From assembly GCA_963383645.1 (NCBI GenBank), contig OY726572.1, positions 26,232,792-26,296,791 of the forward strand: 64,000 nucleotides of DNA. Reading direction: 5' to 3'. The first letter of the stretch is position 1. Every line of letters begins with the position of its first letter. The DNA is from Muscardinus avellanarius. Lineage: Eukaryota; Chordata; Mammalia; Rodentia; Gliridae. A program made the position numbers and the translations under genes. Under the pieces are notes generated by a model. That model worked only from the letters and a program-made list of their open reading frames with translations, was not told where the DNA came from and ran no database searches. This document shows, one piece after another, positions 1-14,100 of the stretch.

Positions 1-575
1 GAAAAAAAAAAAAAGAATACTCATAATGAACTGTCATTAAGTGCAGAATTGAGAGGCAATATAATAAGTGGTTGAGATCGTGAATTCTGGAGTCAGAGTG
101 CTTGAGTTTGGAAATCTTTATTTTTTTCACTTGCTCTCTATATATGACTCTAAACAGTTGCTTTTCCCCCTGTGTGTTCCAAATTCCTATCTGTTCAGGA
201 AAAAAAAAAGTGGATACAGTAATTGTCATAAGTACTTAAAGTTTAGGTGAAGTAATATGTTAGGTACTAACCAGGGACTAACACAAGATAAGTCTATTGA
301 ATGTTAGCTATTCTTATGATAATGATTATTTCTAGAAAAATAAGAGCCATAAGTGGATGCTGAGAATATTTGTTGTACAGATAGGTGCTCCTTTTTAATT
401 TAATCTTTGATTTTCATTTTTATCCTTGTAAAAACTATAATCTGTTCTAATACTGTTTGGTTAATAATAGACTAGACGTGTGTACTGAGGGAATGAGTAC
501 ACGTAAATGTGTTCTAGAGAGTCTGGTTTGGGAGCTCAAAGAATTATGATGATCTAATTAATTCTCTGGTTTCAG
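1..575. other. SLC30A6 intron, no recognised element
   Basis: AT-rich intronic sequence upstream of the first visible exon. I see no exon, SINE or RNA gene here. Confidence 0.6.
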
Positions 576-656
576 GTTTGAAAGATTAGAAGTTCTGGCT
601 GTATTTGCCTCCACGGTCTTGGCACAATTGGGAGCTCTCTTTATATTAAAAGAAAG
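576..656 (+). CDS. SLC30A6: SLC30A6 exon, helix 3 region
   Basis: The exon follows ttcag and precedes gtacat. It encodes FERLEVLAVFASTVL and onward to ILKE, a hydrophobic helix. One base of a preceding split codon enters at 576 and two bases (ag) leave at the end. Confidence 0.93.
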
Positions 657-2741
657 GTACATTTGCATATATTATTCTAAATCCCACCTATGACATCTTT
701 GAGAACATGAGAGAATCCAGTGGAACACATCTGGTTTGAAGGGTATGCAAATTAAGATCAACAGTGCTGGAGTGCTTGGTGGTGCAAGCTCTTCCTATTG
801 AGACTTTTCCCATTCTCCTTTACTTATTTTATTTTATTTTATTTTATTTTATTTTATTTTATTGTGGTACTGGGGCTGGAACCCAGGGGCATTCTACCTC
901 TGAGGTATACCCCCAGCCCTATTTTTATTCTTTTATTTTGAAACAGGGTCTCACTGAGTTGCAGAGGGCCTCACTAAGTAGCTGAGGCTGTCTGTGAACC
1001 ACGATCCTCCTGTCTCAGCCTCCCAAATACTGAGATTACAGGTATACGCCACCACACCCGGCTTTATTTCACTTATTTTATTTTATTTATTTCTTTGATG
1101 TAACTAAGTTCAGTCATAAGAGGAAATGAATGAATGAAAGAGGTTGAGTGAGACATATCTTGATGTTTCTTACCAACCCATTGAAACAGGTTTAGTAGAG
1201 AAAGAGGGACATTTCATATTATTTTAATTGAGTCTTCTTGTCTCATTACTGCTATAATAGATTATAATAAAGTTATTTTGGGGCCTTCAAGGTGTATTAA
1301 TTATATTCAATATAGCTTTTTAGTTTTATAACTTATAGAACTTATTTAATATCTTTTATTTCTTTTAGTGCAGAACGCTTTTTGGAGCAACCTGAGATAC
1401 ATACGTAAGATTTCATTTTTTATATAACATTTAATTTTCTATTAAGTTTTATTCAGTTATTAATTGATGTACTATTCAGTAACATCAACTTTGTTAAATG
1501 TATGTTGACGACATACATTTTTCACTGACATTTCAAAAACAAGATCCTTATTCCCTGTGACAGTTCTCTAGCCCTAGATTTTTATTTAGTTTTTTAGTTG
1601 TACTAGGGATTGAACCCAGGCACATTCTACCTCCAAGCTACACCCCAGCCCTGTTTTTTATTTTTTATTTTGAAATAGGGTCTCACTAAGTCGCAGAGGG
1701 CCTCACTAAGTAGCTGAGGCTGTCTTTGAAACCAAGATCCTCTTGTCTCAGACTCTCTAGAACTGGGATTACAAGCATGAACCACCACGCCCGGCTCGCC
1801 TTAAATGTTTTTATCCTTCTCAGGAATGCATTTCTATCTTGGCTTCAGGTCCTTCACTGTTTATAGACTCTGATGAGCACACTAAGCCACTTCCCTCTGG
1901 TCTTCTGTAATTCCACGTTCGGCCCCAAACCTTTCTTGGCCCCTATAGAAAAGCGTATTGTCCTTCCACCCACATACTTGCCAGCTACATGGGACTTACC
2001 TAGTCTTATCAAGTCATTCATAAAAGCCTCACTTGTCCAGTGTATTAACATTTATGTAAGTTCCAAACAGCAACTGCCTCTGAAAATATGTTGTTAATTG
2101 TAAGATTCGTTTTTTGTTCTGTGTGAGGTGGAGCAGCAATAGACAGGATTATGAGGCTGGAAACCAAGTTCAGATTCTGGCTATGGAAATACCAAAGAAA
2201 ACCGCGCGTGGTGGCGCACACTTGTAATCCCAGCATTCCGGAGGCAGAGACCGGAGGATCACAGTTCACAGACAGCCTCAGCTACTACTTAATGAGGCCC
2301 TCCGCAACTCAGTGAGACCCTGTTTCAAACATAAAAAAGACTTAAAAAATAGGGCTGAGGGTGTAGCTCAGAGGTAGAATGTCCCTGGGTTCCATTCCCA
2401 ATACCTAAAAAAAAAAAAAAAAAAGAAAGAAAGAAAGAAAAAAAAGAAATACCTCACCATTCAAGTAGACATTCTCACCTCCCCATGTTTTAGTCTCTCT
2501 ATATACTGAAATTGATATTGATATTACCAAGAAAAAATAAAGGGGAATATGTTATTGTTGTTCTTTTTAGGGGAAGATTATTAGTTGGTACTTTTGTGGC
2601 TCTCTCTTTCAACCTGTTCACAATGCTTTCTGTTCGGAATAAACCCTTTGCTTATGTCTCTGAAGGTATGTTTTTATAATTTACTATTAATAAAAAATCT
2701 AATTAATCTTTCATAAAAGAAGTATTTTCTTTGTTTCATTA

Positions 2742-2793
<52 letters not shown>

Positions 2794-3068
2794 ACTGGGA
2801 ATTGAACAACCCTGGGTCATTCTACCTCTATGCTACACCCCCAGCCTTATTTTATTTTTTATTTTTTAAAAATTAATTAATTGCTGGGCGTGGTGGCGCA
2901 TACTTGTAATCCCCGTGCTTGGGAGGCAGAGACAGGAGGATCGCACAGGTTCGAAGCCAGCCGCGTGCTCTGGCTTAGGAGACCCTGTTTCCAAATAAAA
3001 ATGTAAAAATAGGTCTGGGAGTGTAGCCCGGAGGTAGAAGGGCTTCCAGGAACCCCAGTACCACTAAA

Positions 3069-3119
<51 letters not shown>

Positions 3120-6100
3120 TAATTTTTTTTTTTTTGGTGGTGGTGGTACTGGGATTCCTGGAAGCCCTTCTACCTCCAGGCTATACTCCCAGACCTATTT
3201 TATATATTTTTATTTGGAAACAGGGTCTCTTAAGCCAGCGAGGCTGGCTCCGAACCAGCACGATCCTCCTGTCTCTACCTCCCCAGCGCAGGAATTACAA
3301 GCGTGTGCCACCACGCCCGGCCTTTATTTTTTATTTTTAAATGGTCTCACTAAATTGTGGAGGGTCTCACTAAGTAGCTGGGGCTAGCCATTAACCTGTG
3401 ATATTCCTGTCTTAGCCTCCCACGAACTGTGATTACAAGTGTGCACTGCCACTCCTAGCTCATTAACTTTGTGTGTGTGTGTGGTGGTACTGGGGATGGA
3501 ACCCAAGGGCCTTCTACCTCTAGGCTATACCCCAAACCTATCTTATTTTTTATTTGGAAACAGGGTCTTGCTAAGTTGCTGAGATCCTCACTAAGTTGCT
3601 GAGGCTAGCTTCAAACCTGCTATCCTAGCCTCAGAAGTACAAACCTTTGTGTCAGTGCTAACTTTCAGTAGATCATAGCCAGGGGGTGTGCTTCATATGA
3701 AACCCTGACCCACAAGCAGATCATCTACAAATGGTTTAGTGCCAGATTTTCCACAAATGTGCATAGCATGACAGGTGATCATTAACTCTTGAATCAGTAA
3801 GAAAGTATGTTCTGCCTGAATCATGGTGCACTCCTGTAACCTCAGTACTTGGGAGGCTGAGATAGGAGGATCACATGTTCAAGGCTAGCTTCAGAAAGTT
3901 AGTAAGACCCCCCCTTTCAAAAGAAACAGGCCAGGCCCAGTGGTGGCACACACCCGTAATCCCAGTACTTGGGAGGCTGAGTCACGGTTTGAAGCCAGCT
4001 TCAGCAATATAGTGAGGCCCTCAACAACTCAGTCACACCCTAATTCCAAATAAAGTTGTAAAATGTTAGAGATGAAGCCGGGTGTGGTATTGCATACCCG
4101 GGAGGCAAACACAGGAGGATCGCAGGTTTGAGAAAAACCTCAGAAAGTAGTGAGAATCTCTAAGCAGCCTAGTGAGACCCTGTTTTACAAAATGTAAAAT
4201 AAATCTGGGGTTGTAGCTCAGAGGTTGAATGCCGAGGGCTCCATCCCCAGTCCCACCAAAAAATAAAAAAGAGGCTGTGGAAATGCAGCGTGGAAGTGGA
4301 ATATCCCTATTCTCACCCTCAGCACCACAAAAATAAACATAGGTAAATCTATAAATCTTAAAAAAAGAGCCAGGTAGAATGCAGGTCCTCTTTAAGAAGA
4401 GAATTATAAACACAAAATCTAATTTGCTCAAGTGTTAAAATTACAGTTATTTAAAAACAGGACTGATCTATATATTATATGTGGTAAAATATTAATTAAA
4501 AATTTGTGTGTGGTGTGGGGATTCAGGTTGGGGGCATTTTACCTATGAGCTGCACCCCTAGCCCAATTTTATTTTTATTTTGGAATGGTCTCCCTAGGTT
4601 GATGAGTTTCAGTACTTGGGGAGGTTGTTCTTTAACCTATCCTCCTGCCTCAGCCTCCCAGTACTAGGATTAGAGTTATGTGCCATCGTGCTCAGCTAAA
4701 AAATTAAATTTACCAAATAATATCAATGAGATTTTACCTGTGTAAAATCCGGGGGCGTGCCTGGCGTGGTGGCACACACTTGTAATCCCTGTGCTTGGGA
4801 GGTGGAGACAGGAGGATCCCGCAGGTTCGAAGCCAGCCGCGTTGGCTTAAGAGACCCTGTTTCCAAATAAAAATGGGTCTGGGAGTGTAGCCCAGAGGTA
4901 GAAGGGTTCCATCCCCAGTACCACCAAAAAAAAAAATCTGGGGGCATTTACCTCTGAGCTACAGCCTTAGTCCTATATAATTTTTATTTTGAAACAGGGT
5001 CGCTGTAGGTTGATGAGAGTCTCAGCACTGTCCTCAAGCCTGCAGTCTTCCAGTCTCAGCCTCCCAAGTACTAGGATTTCAGGTGTGCACCATCACACTC
5101 AGCTAAAAATTAAATATGCCAAATAGTGTGAATGGGATTCACATAAAGTCTCTTGATAAAGTCTATTGTTAACCTTTTTTGGGAGACATCAGTATACTTA
5201 GAATAGTTGATATTGCAAATTGAAAATAATTGTATTGTTAATGAAATAAATTCCTGAGAACTTTTTTTTTTTTTTTGGCAGGTCTGGGGATGGAATCCAG
5301 GGGCATTCTACCTTTGAGCTACACCCCCAGCCCTATTACGTATTTTTTATTCTTTATTTTGAAACAGGGTCTCTCTAAGTAGCAGAGGGCCTCACTAAGT
5401 AGCTGAGGCTGTCAGCGAACCACGATTCTCTGGTCTCAGCCTCCTGAATGCTGGGATTAACAAGCGTGCACCACCATGCCCTGCTGGCTTGCTTGCTTTC
5501 TTTCTTTTTTTTTTTTTTTTGTTTGTTTGTTTGTGGTACTAGGGGTGCGCAATCCTCCTGTCTTCACCTCCCAAGCACGGGGATTATAAGTGTGCGTCAC
5601 CACACCCAGCTGGCTTTCTTTTTAATATATATATCCTTTTTAATTTTTTTTTTATTACTGAGGATTGAACCCAGATGTCTTCTCCATCCAAGCTACACCC
5701 CCAGCCTTTTTATTTTTTTATTTTGAAACAGGGTCTTACTAAATTGCTGAGGCTGTCTTTGAACTGCGATTCTCCTGTCTCAGCCTCCCAAGTACTGGGA
5801 TTACAAGTGTGAGCCACCATGCACTGAGTATGTCTGGCTTTTTTGTTAACTTCTGTCTTGAGTATTGCCTCATTAAATACTTTTTTTTTTTTTTTTTTTT
5901 TTGCGGGTCTGGGGCTAGAACCCAAGGGGATTTGACCTCCGAGCTACACCTCCTGCCCTATTTTTTATTCTTTATTTTGAAACTGGGTCTCACTGAGTTG
6001 CAGAGGGCCTCACTAAGTAGCTGAGGCTGTCGGCAAACCATGATCCTCTGGTCTCACCCTCCAAATGCTGGGATTACAAGCGTGCGCCACCACGCCCGGC

Positions 6101-6674
6101 TCATTAAATACTCTTTAAACAAATGATTTTTGAATGCTTGTATAATATCCTGTCATAGAATATTTTAAGCATTATTCTTTTTACTAATTTTTCAGCTTTT
6201 CCTTTTATAAATAATGATTTCTAAATAATCAGGCTCTTTGTGTGAAATTCTTTGTCTGCATTCCTGATTCTCTCTTTAGGATAAATTGCCAAAGGAGGAA
6301 TTATCAATTAGATTCAAAATGAAAATTTTTGACAGGTATGGTGGTGCACAGAATTGCAGGTTTGTGGCCAGCCTCAGCAACTTAATGAGACCCTCTGTAA
6401 CTTAGTGAAACCCTGTTTCAAAAAATAAAAGAATAAAAGCCGGCATGGTGGCGCACGCTTGTAATCCCTTTGTTTGGGAGGCAGAGACAGGAGGATCGCA
6501 CAGGTTCGAAGCCAGCCTCGCTGGCTTAAGAGACCCTGTTTTCAAATAAAAATATAAAAATGGGTCTGAAGTATAGCCTGGAGGTAGAAGGGCTTCCAGA
6601 ACCCCAGTACCACCAAAAAATAAATAAATAAGAGAATAAAATAGGGCTGGTGGTATAGCTCAGAGGTAGAATGC

Positions 6675-6721
<47 letters not shown>

Positions 6722-9700
6722 ATATAAATATATATAAAATTATTTTAAATATATAAACATAAAATATATATATAAATTATTTTGTAGATCTGAGGATTGA
6801 ACTAAAGGCCTCTTGCATGCTAGACAAGCATTCTTTCACTGAACTATATCCCTAGGTTGTAATATTTTTAAAGGCTTTGGTATATGTTACTGAATTTATT
6901 TTCAGAAAGGTATCTAGTTTATATTTTCATTCAGTAGAAATGCAAATTACCAGAAATATCAAGATTTGTGTCATTACTTGAAATCTGAGTGGAAGGTGGG
7001 CATGGTAGTGTATGCTTGTAATCTCAGTACTTGGGAGGCTGAGACAAGAGGATTGCAGGTTCGATGCCAGCCTTCGCTCTTAGTGAAGCCTTGTGCAATT
7101 TAGTGAGCCCCTGTTTCAAAATAAGAGGGAAAAAAATAGGGCTGAGGGTGTGGCTTGGAGGTAGAAGGCACCTGGGTTCAAACCCCAGTACCACAAAAAA
7201 TAAAAATCTTGAGTGGAAGATAATATTATTGAACACCTTCTGTATGCCGGCCACTGTGCTAAAGGCTACTTATCGAGCAGCCTATTTAATTCTCCCTGTA
7301 ACATATAATCAGTTTCACTCTCCCAGGTTTACATTGAGGCACTGAGAGAGTAAATCCTTTCCAGAAGTCACACATCTAGTTATGGGCAGGGTTGGGATTT
7401 GAAGCCAGGTATCCTGGCACCAACCAATTCATTTATCTGCTCTACTATTTTTTAATAGGACTCCTTTTTGCATTATATTATATATCTAAAAGAATAATAT
7501 TTCTACATTACCCTTGGTAAATGGAACAGAATGCTGGAGCCAGGAGGCTACTTGTCCAGGGAGAGTAACTAACAGGTGTCTTTGGATTTACCCAGAGCCC
7601 ACCTGACTCCTGAGAGAGAAGAAAGAATTAATAATCAGAGTACCCGTGACCCATTCTCAGCTTCCTGAAACTGCTTTTGACTTGCTATCTTAAGGGCATA
7701 AAAAAAAAGAAACAGTTTCAGATTTGAGGAGTAACATGTCCTTTTGTTATGTTACACAGTCACTTTTAAGTTATTTTTAAAATAACAGAACTTGAGTATT
7801 TTTAGGGACCAGTTGTTCTTCTGTATAGATAATAGAAATATTTTCTTTTTAAAGCTGCTAGTACCAGCTGGCTTCAAGAGCATGTGGCAGATCTTAGCCG
7901 CAGGTAAGATATTATGAAGTTTAATGACATGCATAATTTAAAAGAATTCACAAAAGCCTGGTGTAGCAGCACATACCTGTAATCCCACTACTTTGGAGGC
8001 AAAGACAGGAGGATCAAAGGTCTGAGGCCAGCCTCAGCAACTTAGGCTTCAGTAACCTAGAGAGAACTTGTTTGCAAATAAAAAATAAAATAGGGCCAGG
8101 GGTGTAGCTCAGAGGGAGAATGCCCCAAGGCTCAATCTCCAGTACCACCATCACCAGAAGAAAAAAAGGAATTTACAGGAAATGCCTGTCTTAGGGACTT
8201 ATTTATCGTTGGGATTCATGCATGAATCTCACCTTTACTTTTTTTTTTTTAATGCATAGTACTTGGGTTGGAACCTAGGGACATTCTACCTCCAAGCTAC
8301 ACCCTAGCCCTATTTAATTATTTTATTTTGAAACAGGGTCTTACTAAATTGTGGAGGGCCTCACTAGGTTGCTGAGGCTGGCTGCAAACCTGTCATCTTC
8401 CTGTCCCAACCTCCCAAGTATAGGTTTTACAGGCATGCACCACCATGCCCAGCTCTTTACTCTTGTTTGGTTTTGTTTTGTTTTGGCGATACTGAGGTTC
8501 CTGGAAGCCCTTCTACCTCCGGGCTACACTCCCAGACCTATTTTATACTTTTTATTTAGAAACAGGGTCTCTTAAGCCAGCACAGCTGGCTTCAAACCTG
8601 CGCGATCCTCCTGTCTCCGCCTCCCAACCTCGGGGATTACAAGCGTGCGCCACCACGCCCGGCAGCTGTTTACTTTTTAACTGGTAATAGAAAAATCCTT
8701 ACAAATGAGAGAGCTTTTTACTTTCTTTATGAAGTACATTCTGTGATACTAACATACAAGTTACTGTGGACAAGGTTTTCATAAGTATTATTTGAGTCTT
8801 GCTAATGAACACCCTTTGTTTCTTTCATAGCTTGTGTGGAATTATTCCAGGACTCAGCAGTATCTTCCTTCCCCGAATGAATCCATTTGTCTTGATTGAT
8901 CTTGCTGGAGCATTTGCTCTTTGTATTACATACATGCTAATTGAAATTAAGTAAGTACCGCTTATTGGTGTCGAATTGTTTTGGTTCCTGGGACCTGACT
9001 TTTAACTACACCAGCCGGATAGGTTAGAGTCAAGCCCCTGGCATTATTTTGTATGACGTGTGTAACTTTGGTTTGGTTTAGTATTTCTCACCACAACCTA
9101 TAATGCAGACTTGGAAACTACTGAAATTTTCTACTGCTCACCTGATGAGTGAAACAGAGAAGGGGACAAGAAGAGAGATCTAAGCTACAGCTGCTTTGCT
9201 GGTGGAGAAGAGGACGTAGGTGTGAAGCAGTTTTTTAAAACAAAGTCTCTTAGGAAGCCGGGCGTGGTGGTGCACACTTGTAATCCCCTCACTCGGGAGG
9301 CTGAGACAGGAGGATGGCTCGGGTTTGAAGCCAGCCTCAGCACTTAGTGAGGCTCTCGGCAACTTAGTGAGAACCTGTTTCCAAATAAAGTATAAAATAG
9401 GTCTGAGAGTATAGCCCGGAGGTAGAAAAGCCTCTGGTTTCCACCCCCAGTACCACAAAATAATAAAGTCTCTTAGGAGATAGACATTACAGCTGTACTG
9501 AGTAATATTTTATGACACATAATTCTTTGGCTGCCTTACCCCTTAAATATTAGTGTTTACTAGAATCTGTTTTTGTTATTGTTGTTGTTGTTGTTGTTGT
9601 TATTATTATTATTAGGTTTTTATTTCCTAAAATGTTATATAATTGTTTTTACTTACTACTTCTAGGAGGAGTCCCAAATCTTTATTTCTAACCCAGATCT

Positions 9701-11108
9701 CTGTTTGGATTTCAAAGTTATGCTTTCCTAGTCGGGCGTGGTGGTGCATGGTTGTAATCTCAGCATCTGGGAGGCTGAGACAGGAGGATTGCAGGTTCGC
9801 GACCAGCCTCAGCTACTTAGTGAGGCCCTCTGCAACTTAGTGAGACCCTGTTTCAAAATAAAGAATAAAAAGTAGAGCTGAGAGTGTAGCTTGGGGATAG
9901 AATGCCCCTGGGTTCCATCTCAGCACCACAAAAAAAAAAAAAAAAAAAAAAAATTATGCCTTCCTGACTTCTATTAATGTCTACCTCCCTGAACATATCT
10001 TTCCTTATCATTGACACTGGATTTTTTTGTATTTTCCATCTTTTTAAATGCTACTCTCATCCATTCCAGTGCATTCTATTTTTAAAACTGAATTAAAAGA
10101 TACATAACATCAAGTTTATAATTTTAACAACTTTTAAGCCCATAGTTCAATGGCATTAAGTACACACATTTTTCTGCAGCCGTCACCTGTCTAGTTAAAA
10201 CCTTTTCTTTTTTATTATTTTTTTATTTTTTACTGAACATAAATGGTATACATTTAAACTATACTTGGTGCCCTCTCCCCCTGCCCCTGTTTTCCCCTTC
10301 CCCCCTCCCACCAGTGATTGTCCAGGGTAACCATGTCATATTCATAATTTTACACATATTCGGATGTAGACCCTCATTAATCAAGTCCAGTCTTCCTCCT
10401 CCCCTATCTTTCCATTCAAGCTTTGTTGATATTTCCCCTCCATTACCTGGAATCCCACTGGTATCCTCTACGTTCCCTAGTTTGGGCATATTAGAGGGAA
10501 AAATATGGAACGCTTCTTGAATGTGCGTGTCATCCTTGCGCAGGGGCCACGCTAATCTTCTCTGTATCGTTCCGATTTTAGTATATGTGCTGCCAAAGAG
10601 AGCACTAGTTAAAACCTTTCCATCATCTCTAACAAAAGCTCTGTACAGGCGCCAGGCATGGTGGCGCATGCTGTAATCCCCGCGCTTGGGAGGCAGAGAC
10701 AGGAGGATCAAGCAGATTCGAAGCTGGCTTAAGAGACCCTGTTTCCAAATTTTAAAAATATATCAAATAGATCTGTAAGTGTAGCCTGGAGGTAGAAGGG
10801 TTTCCAGGAGCTCCAGTACCACCAAAAAACAAAAACAAACAAACAAACAAAAATCTCTGTACACATTAAACAAGTACTCCCTGTTACTTTTCCCCATCCA
10901 CTGTTGCTGGCAACCTCATTCTACTTTCTGTCTTTGATTCTGATTATTCTAACTAATATAAGTAGAATCCCACAACATTTATCTTTTTGTAACTGTCTTA
11001 TTTTTACATAGCATAATGTTTTCAAGTTCATCTATGTTGTTGCATGTGTCAGAATTGCCTCCCTTTTCAAGGCTGAATAGCATTTCATAGCATTTCATTG
11101 TATGTATA

Positions 11109-11166
<58 letters not shown>

Positions 11167-14100
11167 GGTGGTACTGGGGTTCCCGGAAGCCCTTCTACCT
11201 CCGGGCTACACTCCCAGACCTATTTTTAGATTTTTATTTGGAAACAGGGTCTCCTAAGCCAGTGCGCATGACTGGCTTCAAACCTGCACGATCCTCCTGT
11301 CTCTGCCTCCCAAGCGCGGGGATTACAAGCGTGCGCCACCACGCCTGGCTATACCATATTTTTTTAACCATTCTATTTAATGCAATACATTCTTATTATT
11401 TCCATTCATCTCTGTGTATCAGAAATTACTAGTTTATCTCTGGGCGTGGTGGCTCATGCATGTAATCCCAGCATTTGGGAGGCTGAGACCAGAGGATTGT
11501 GATTCGTGGACAGCCTCAGTTACTTAGTGAGGCCCTTTGCAACTCAGTGAGCCCTTGTTTCAAAATAAAGAATAAAAAATAGGGCAGGGGGTGTAACTCA
11601 GAGGTCAAACAAGCCCCTGGGTTCCACCCCAGACCCGCCAAAAAAAAAAAATTACTAGTTGATAGTTTTTGTCTCAAGCAAATTACTGTCTTTGAAATCT
11701 TTCTAGTGGACAAGCAGGTTGAAACACACGAGTAAATCAACACTCACATTTGACCTTCAGCTTCACCCCACACAAATTAATGTAGTTACTTGATGTTTTT
11801 CACTAAACGTTGACAGGCAAGGTTTCTAGTTAGAATCTGATTTGGTTTTGTTGTGTTTTTCCTTTGAGGTGCTACTTTGACAGTAATGGTCATTTGTGCT
11901 GAAAAACAGTCCTCTTGTTTTAGATAACTAGTGTTCAGTAGATTGAAGATGCCCAGTGACTCATACATTTAATATGTGGAATTATTTTTTCTTTTAGTAA
12001 TTACTTTGCTGTGGACACCGCCTCTGCAATCGCCATCGCCCTGATGACATTCGGTACTATGTACCCCATGAGTGTGTACAGCGGCAAGGTACTCCTCCAG
12101 GTAGGTCTTGAGTGCACATGCTTAACAGACGGTCTTCCACACTTAGACACTGTGTGCTCTTCTACCAGATTTTAGAAGTTTTAGCAACTGGAGGGGCCTG
12201 TTAGAAACAAAGTCAAACAATCTCTGAAACTCATACAGTAAGAACCATGTGGAATTCCACTGGCCAATAAAGGAGGTACAGATGTTCCCGTGTTTCTGAA
12301 ACTTACAGTCATGAATTTGAAATTATTTGCCTCAGCTGAGTTGGTCACACATGCTTGTAATCCCAGGATTTGGGAGGTTGAGATAAGATTACAGGCTCAG
12401 GGACAGCCTCAGCAGGTAGTAAGGCTCTTTATCAACTTAGTGAGACCCTGTTCCAAAGTAAAAATGAAAATTGGGCTAGGGGTATAGCTTGGAGATTGGA
12501 GATAGAATGCCCTGGGTTAATTCCTCAGTGCTACAATGAATAAGTAAACAAATAGCTGAGTGGGTGGCATATGCTTGTAATCCCAGCATTTGGGAGGCTG
12601 AGACAGGAGGATCGTGGTTCGCGGACAGCCTCAGCTACTTAGTGAGGCCCTCTGCAACTCAGTGAGACCCTGTTTCAAAATCAAAAATAAACTGGGTTGT
12701 GCGTGGTGGTGCACGTTTGTAATCCTCGCACTTGGGAGGCAGAGACAGGAGGATCACGCAGGTTCGAAGCCAGCCGTGCTGGCTTAAGAGACCCTGTTTC
12801 AAAATAAAAATATAAAATAGGTCTGGGAGTGTAGCCCGGGGGTAGAAGGGCTTCCAGGAATCCCAGTACCACCAAAAAAAAAAAAAGAAGGAGAAGAAGA
12901 AACTGGACATGGTGACGCACACTTGTAATCCTAGCATTTTTGAGACAGGAGGATCGCAGTTCGCGGCCAGCCTCAGCTACTTAGTGAGACCCTCAGCAAC
13001 TCAGTGAGACCCTGTTTCAAAATAAAGAATAAAAAATAGGGCTGGGCTCTCTTCTCCAAATACTAGCAATTTCCAGAAGAGAAATTCAGGCATCCTGAAA
13101 AAGATAGAACTGGAGGAGTAAAAGCAGAGGAAAGCAAAATAAAGCCAAGTAAAAAGAAATATAAAAAGGAATACATCCCTTGCCAGAGTCAATTAGCAGT
13201 GCAGGGAAAACTGCTCAGCACTAAAGGTGGGAGTAGGTGTCGTAGCAGCAGACCCAGACTTACACAGAGGAAAACTGCTGGGCCTCAGCCTCCTGCTTTA
13301 TGCCCTGAGAAGCACCCACTTTTCGCAGTGATAAAGATCAGTGGATAGCATCCCTAAATGACTACCCAGAGACATGCCTGGGCTGTTAGTTAAGGCTGGT
13401 GCTCACTGATTCTCTCAATAACCTGCTACAGTTGTGCACTTTTGCCAGGGTCAAGGGCCAAACCTTCGAACTACCTGTTTTGTATGGTCCATGAGCTTAA
13501 AATGATTGTTAATGTTTAAATGGTTGGTTTAAAATTCAAATAAAGAATATTGTGTGACATACAAAAAAATAAAAAGTAGGGCTGGGGGTATACTTGGAGT
13601 TAGAATGCCTCTGGATTCGATCCCCAGTACTGGGGAAACAAAAAAAGACCAATTGCTACTTATTGAAATTATAATACCTGCCAACAAACCCTTGATCAGA
13701 AAGGTGGTTTCCCAGGACTGGTGTGTATATAACTTGTACTTTTCCTTTGCCTCTGACCCTTTTGCCTTGTCTGAAATTAAGGGACAATCATTTTTTAAAG
13801 GGGATTTTTTTTTTTTGGTCTTTTTGTCTTTTTTTTGGTGGTGGTACTGGGGTTCCTGGAAGCCCTTCTACCTCCGGGCTATACTCCCAGACCTATTTTT
13901 TATACTTTTTTATTTGGAAACAGGGTTTCCTAAGCCAGTGTGCGCGACTTCGAACTTTGTGATCCTCCTGTCTCCGCCTCCCAAGCGCGGGGATTACAAG
14001 CGTGCGCCACCACGCCCGGCCGTCTTTTTGTCTTTTTCAACTGGGGATCAAACCCAGGGCGGTGCACTTGCCAGGCAATCATTTTATCTCCAAATGCAAT

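Larger units (their letters stand above)
10030..11430 (-). mobile_element. Old L1 3' region interrupted by three later insertions
   Basis: The segments 10030-10205, 10619-10650, 10851-11140 and 11351-11430 read together as an ancient L1M-type 3' end in reverse (cagtggcattaagtacac, ttagcataatgttttcaag and ggctgaataatattcc-like parts). The U6/L1 chimera and SINEs at 10651-10850 and 11141-11350 split it. Confidence 0.75.

Noticed and set aside
10499..10605. Functional U6 snRNA gene
   Set aside because: There is no U6 promoter upstream, several substitutions are present, and the 3' end is fused to L1 with target duplications around the whole unit.
10259..10711. 150-codon open frame over the U6 region
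   Set aside because: It reads through a noncoding U6/L1 chimera and a SINE and is chance.
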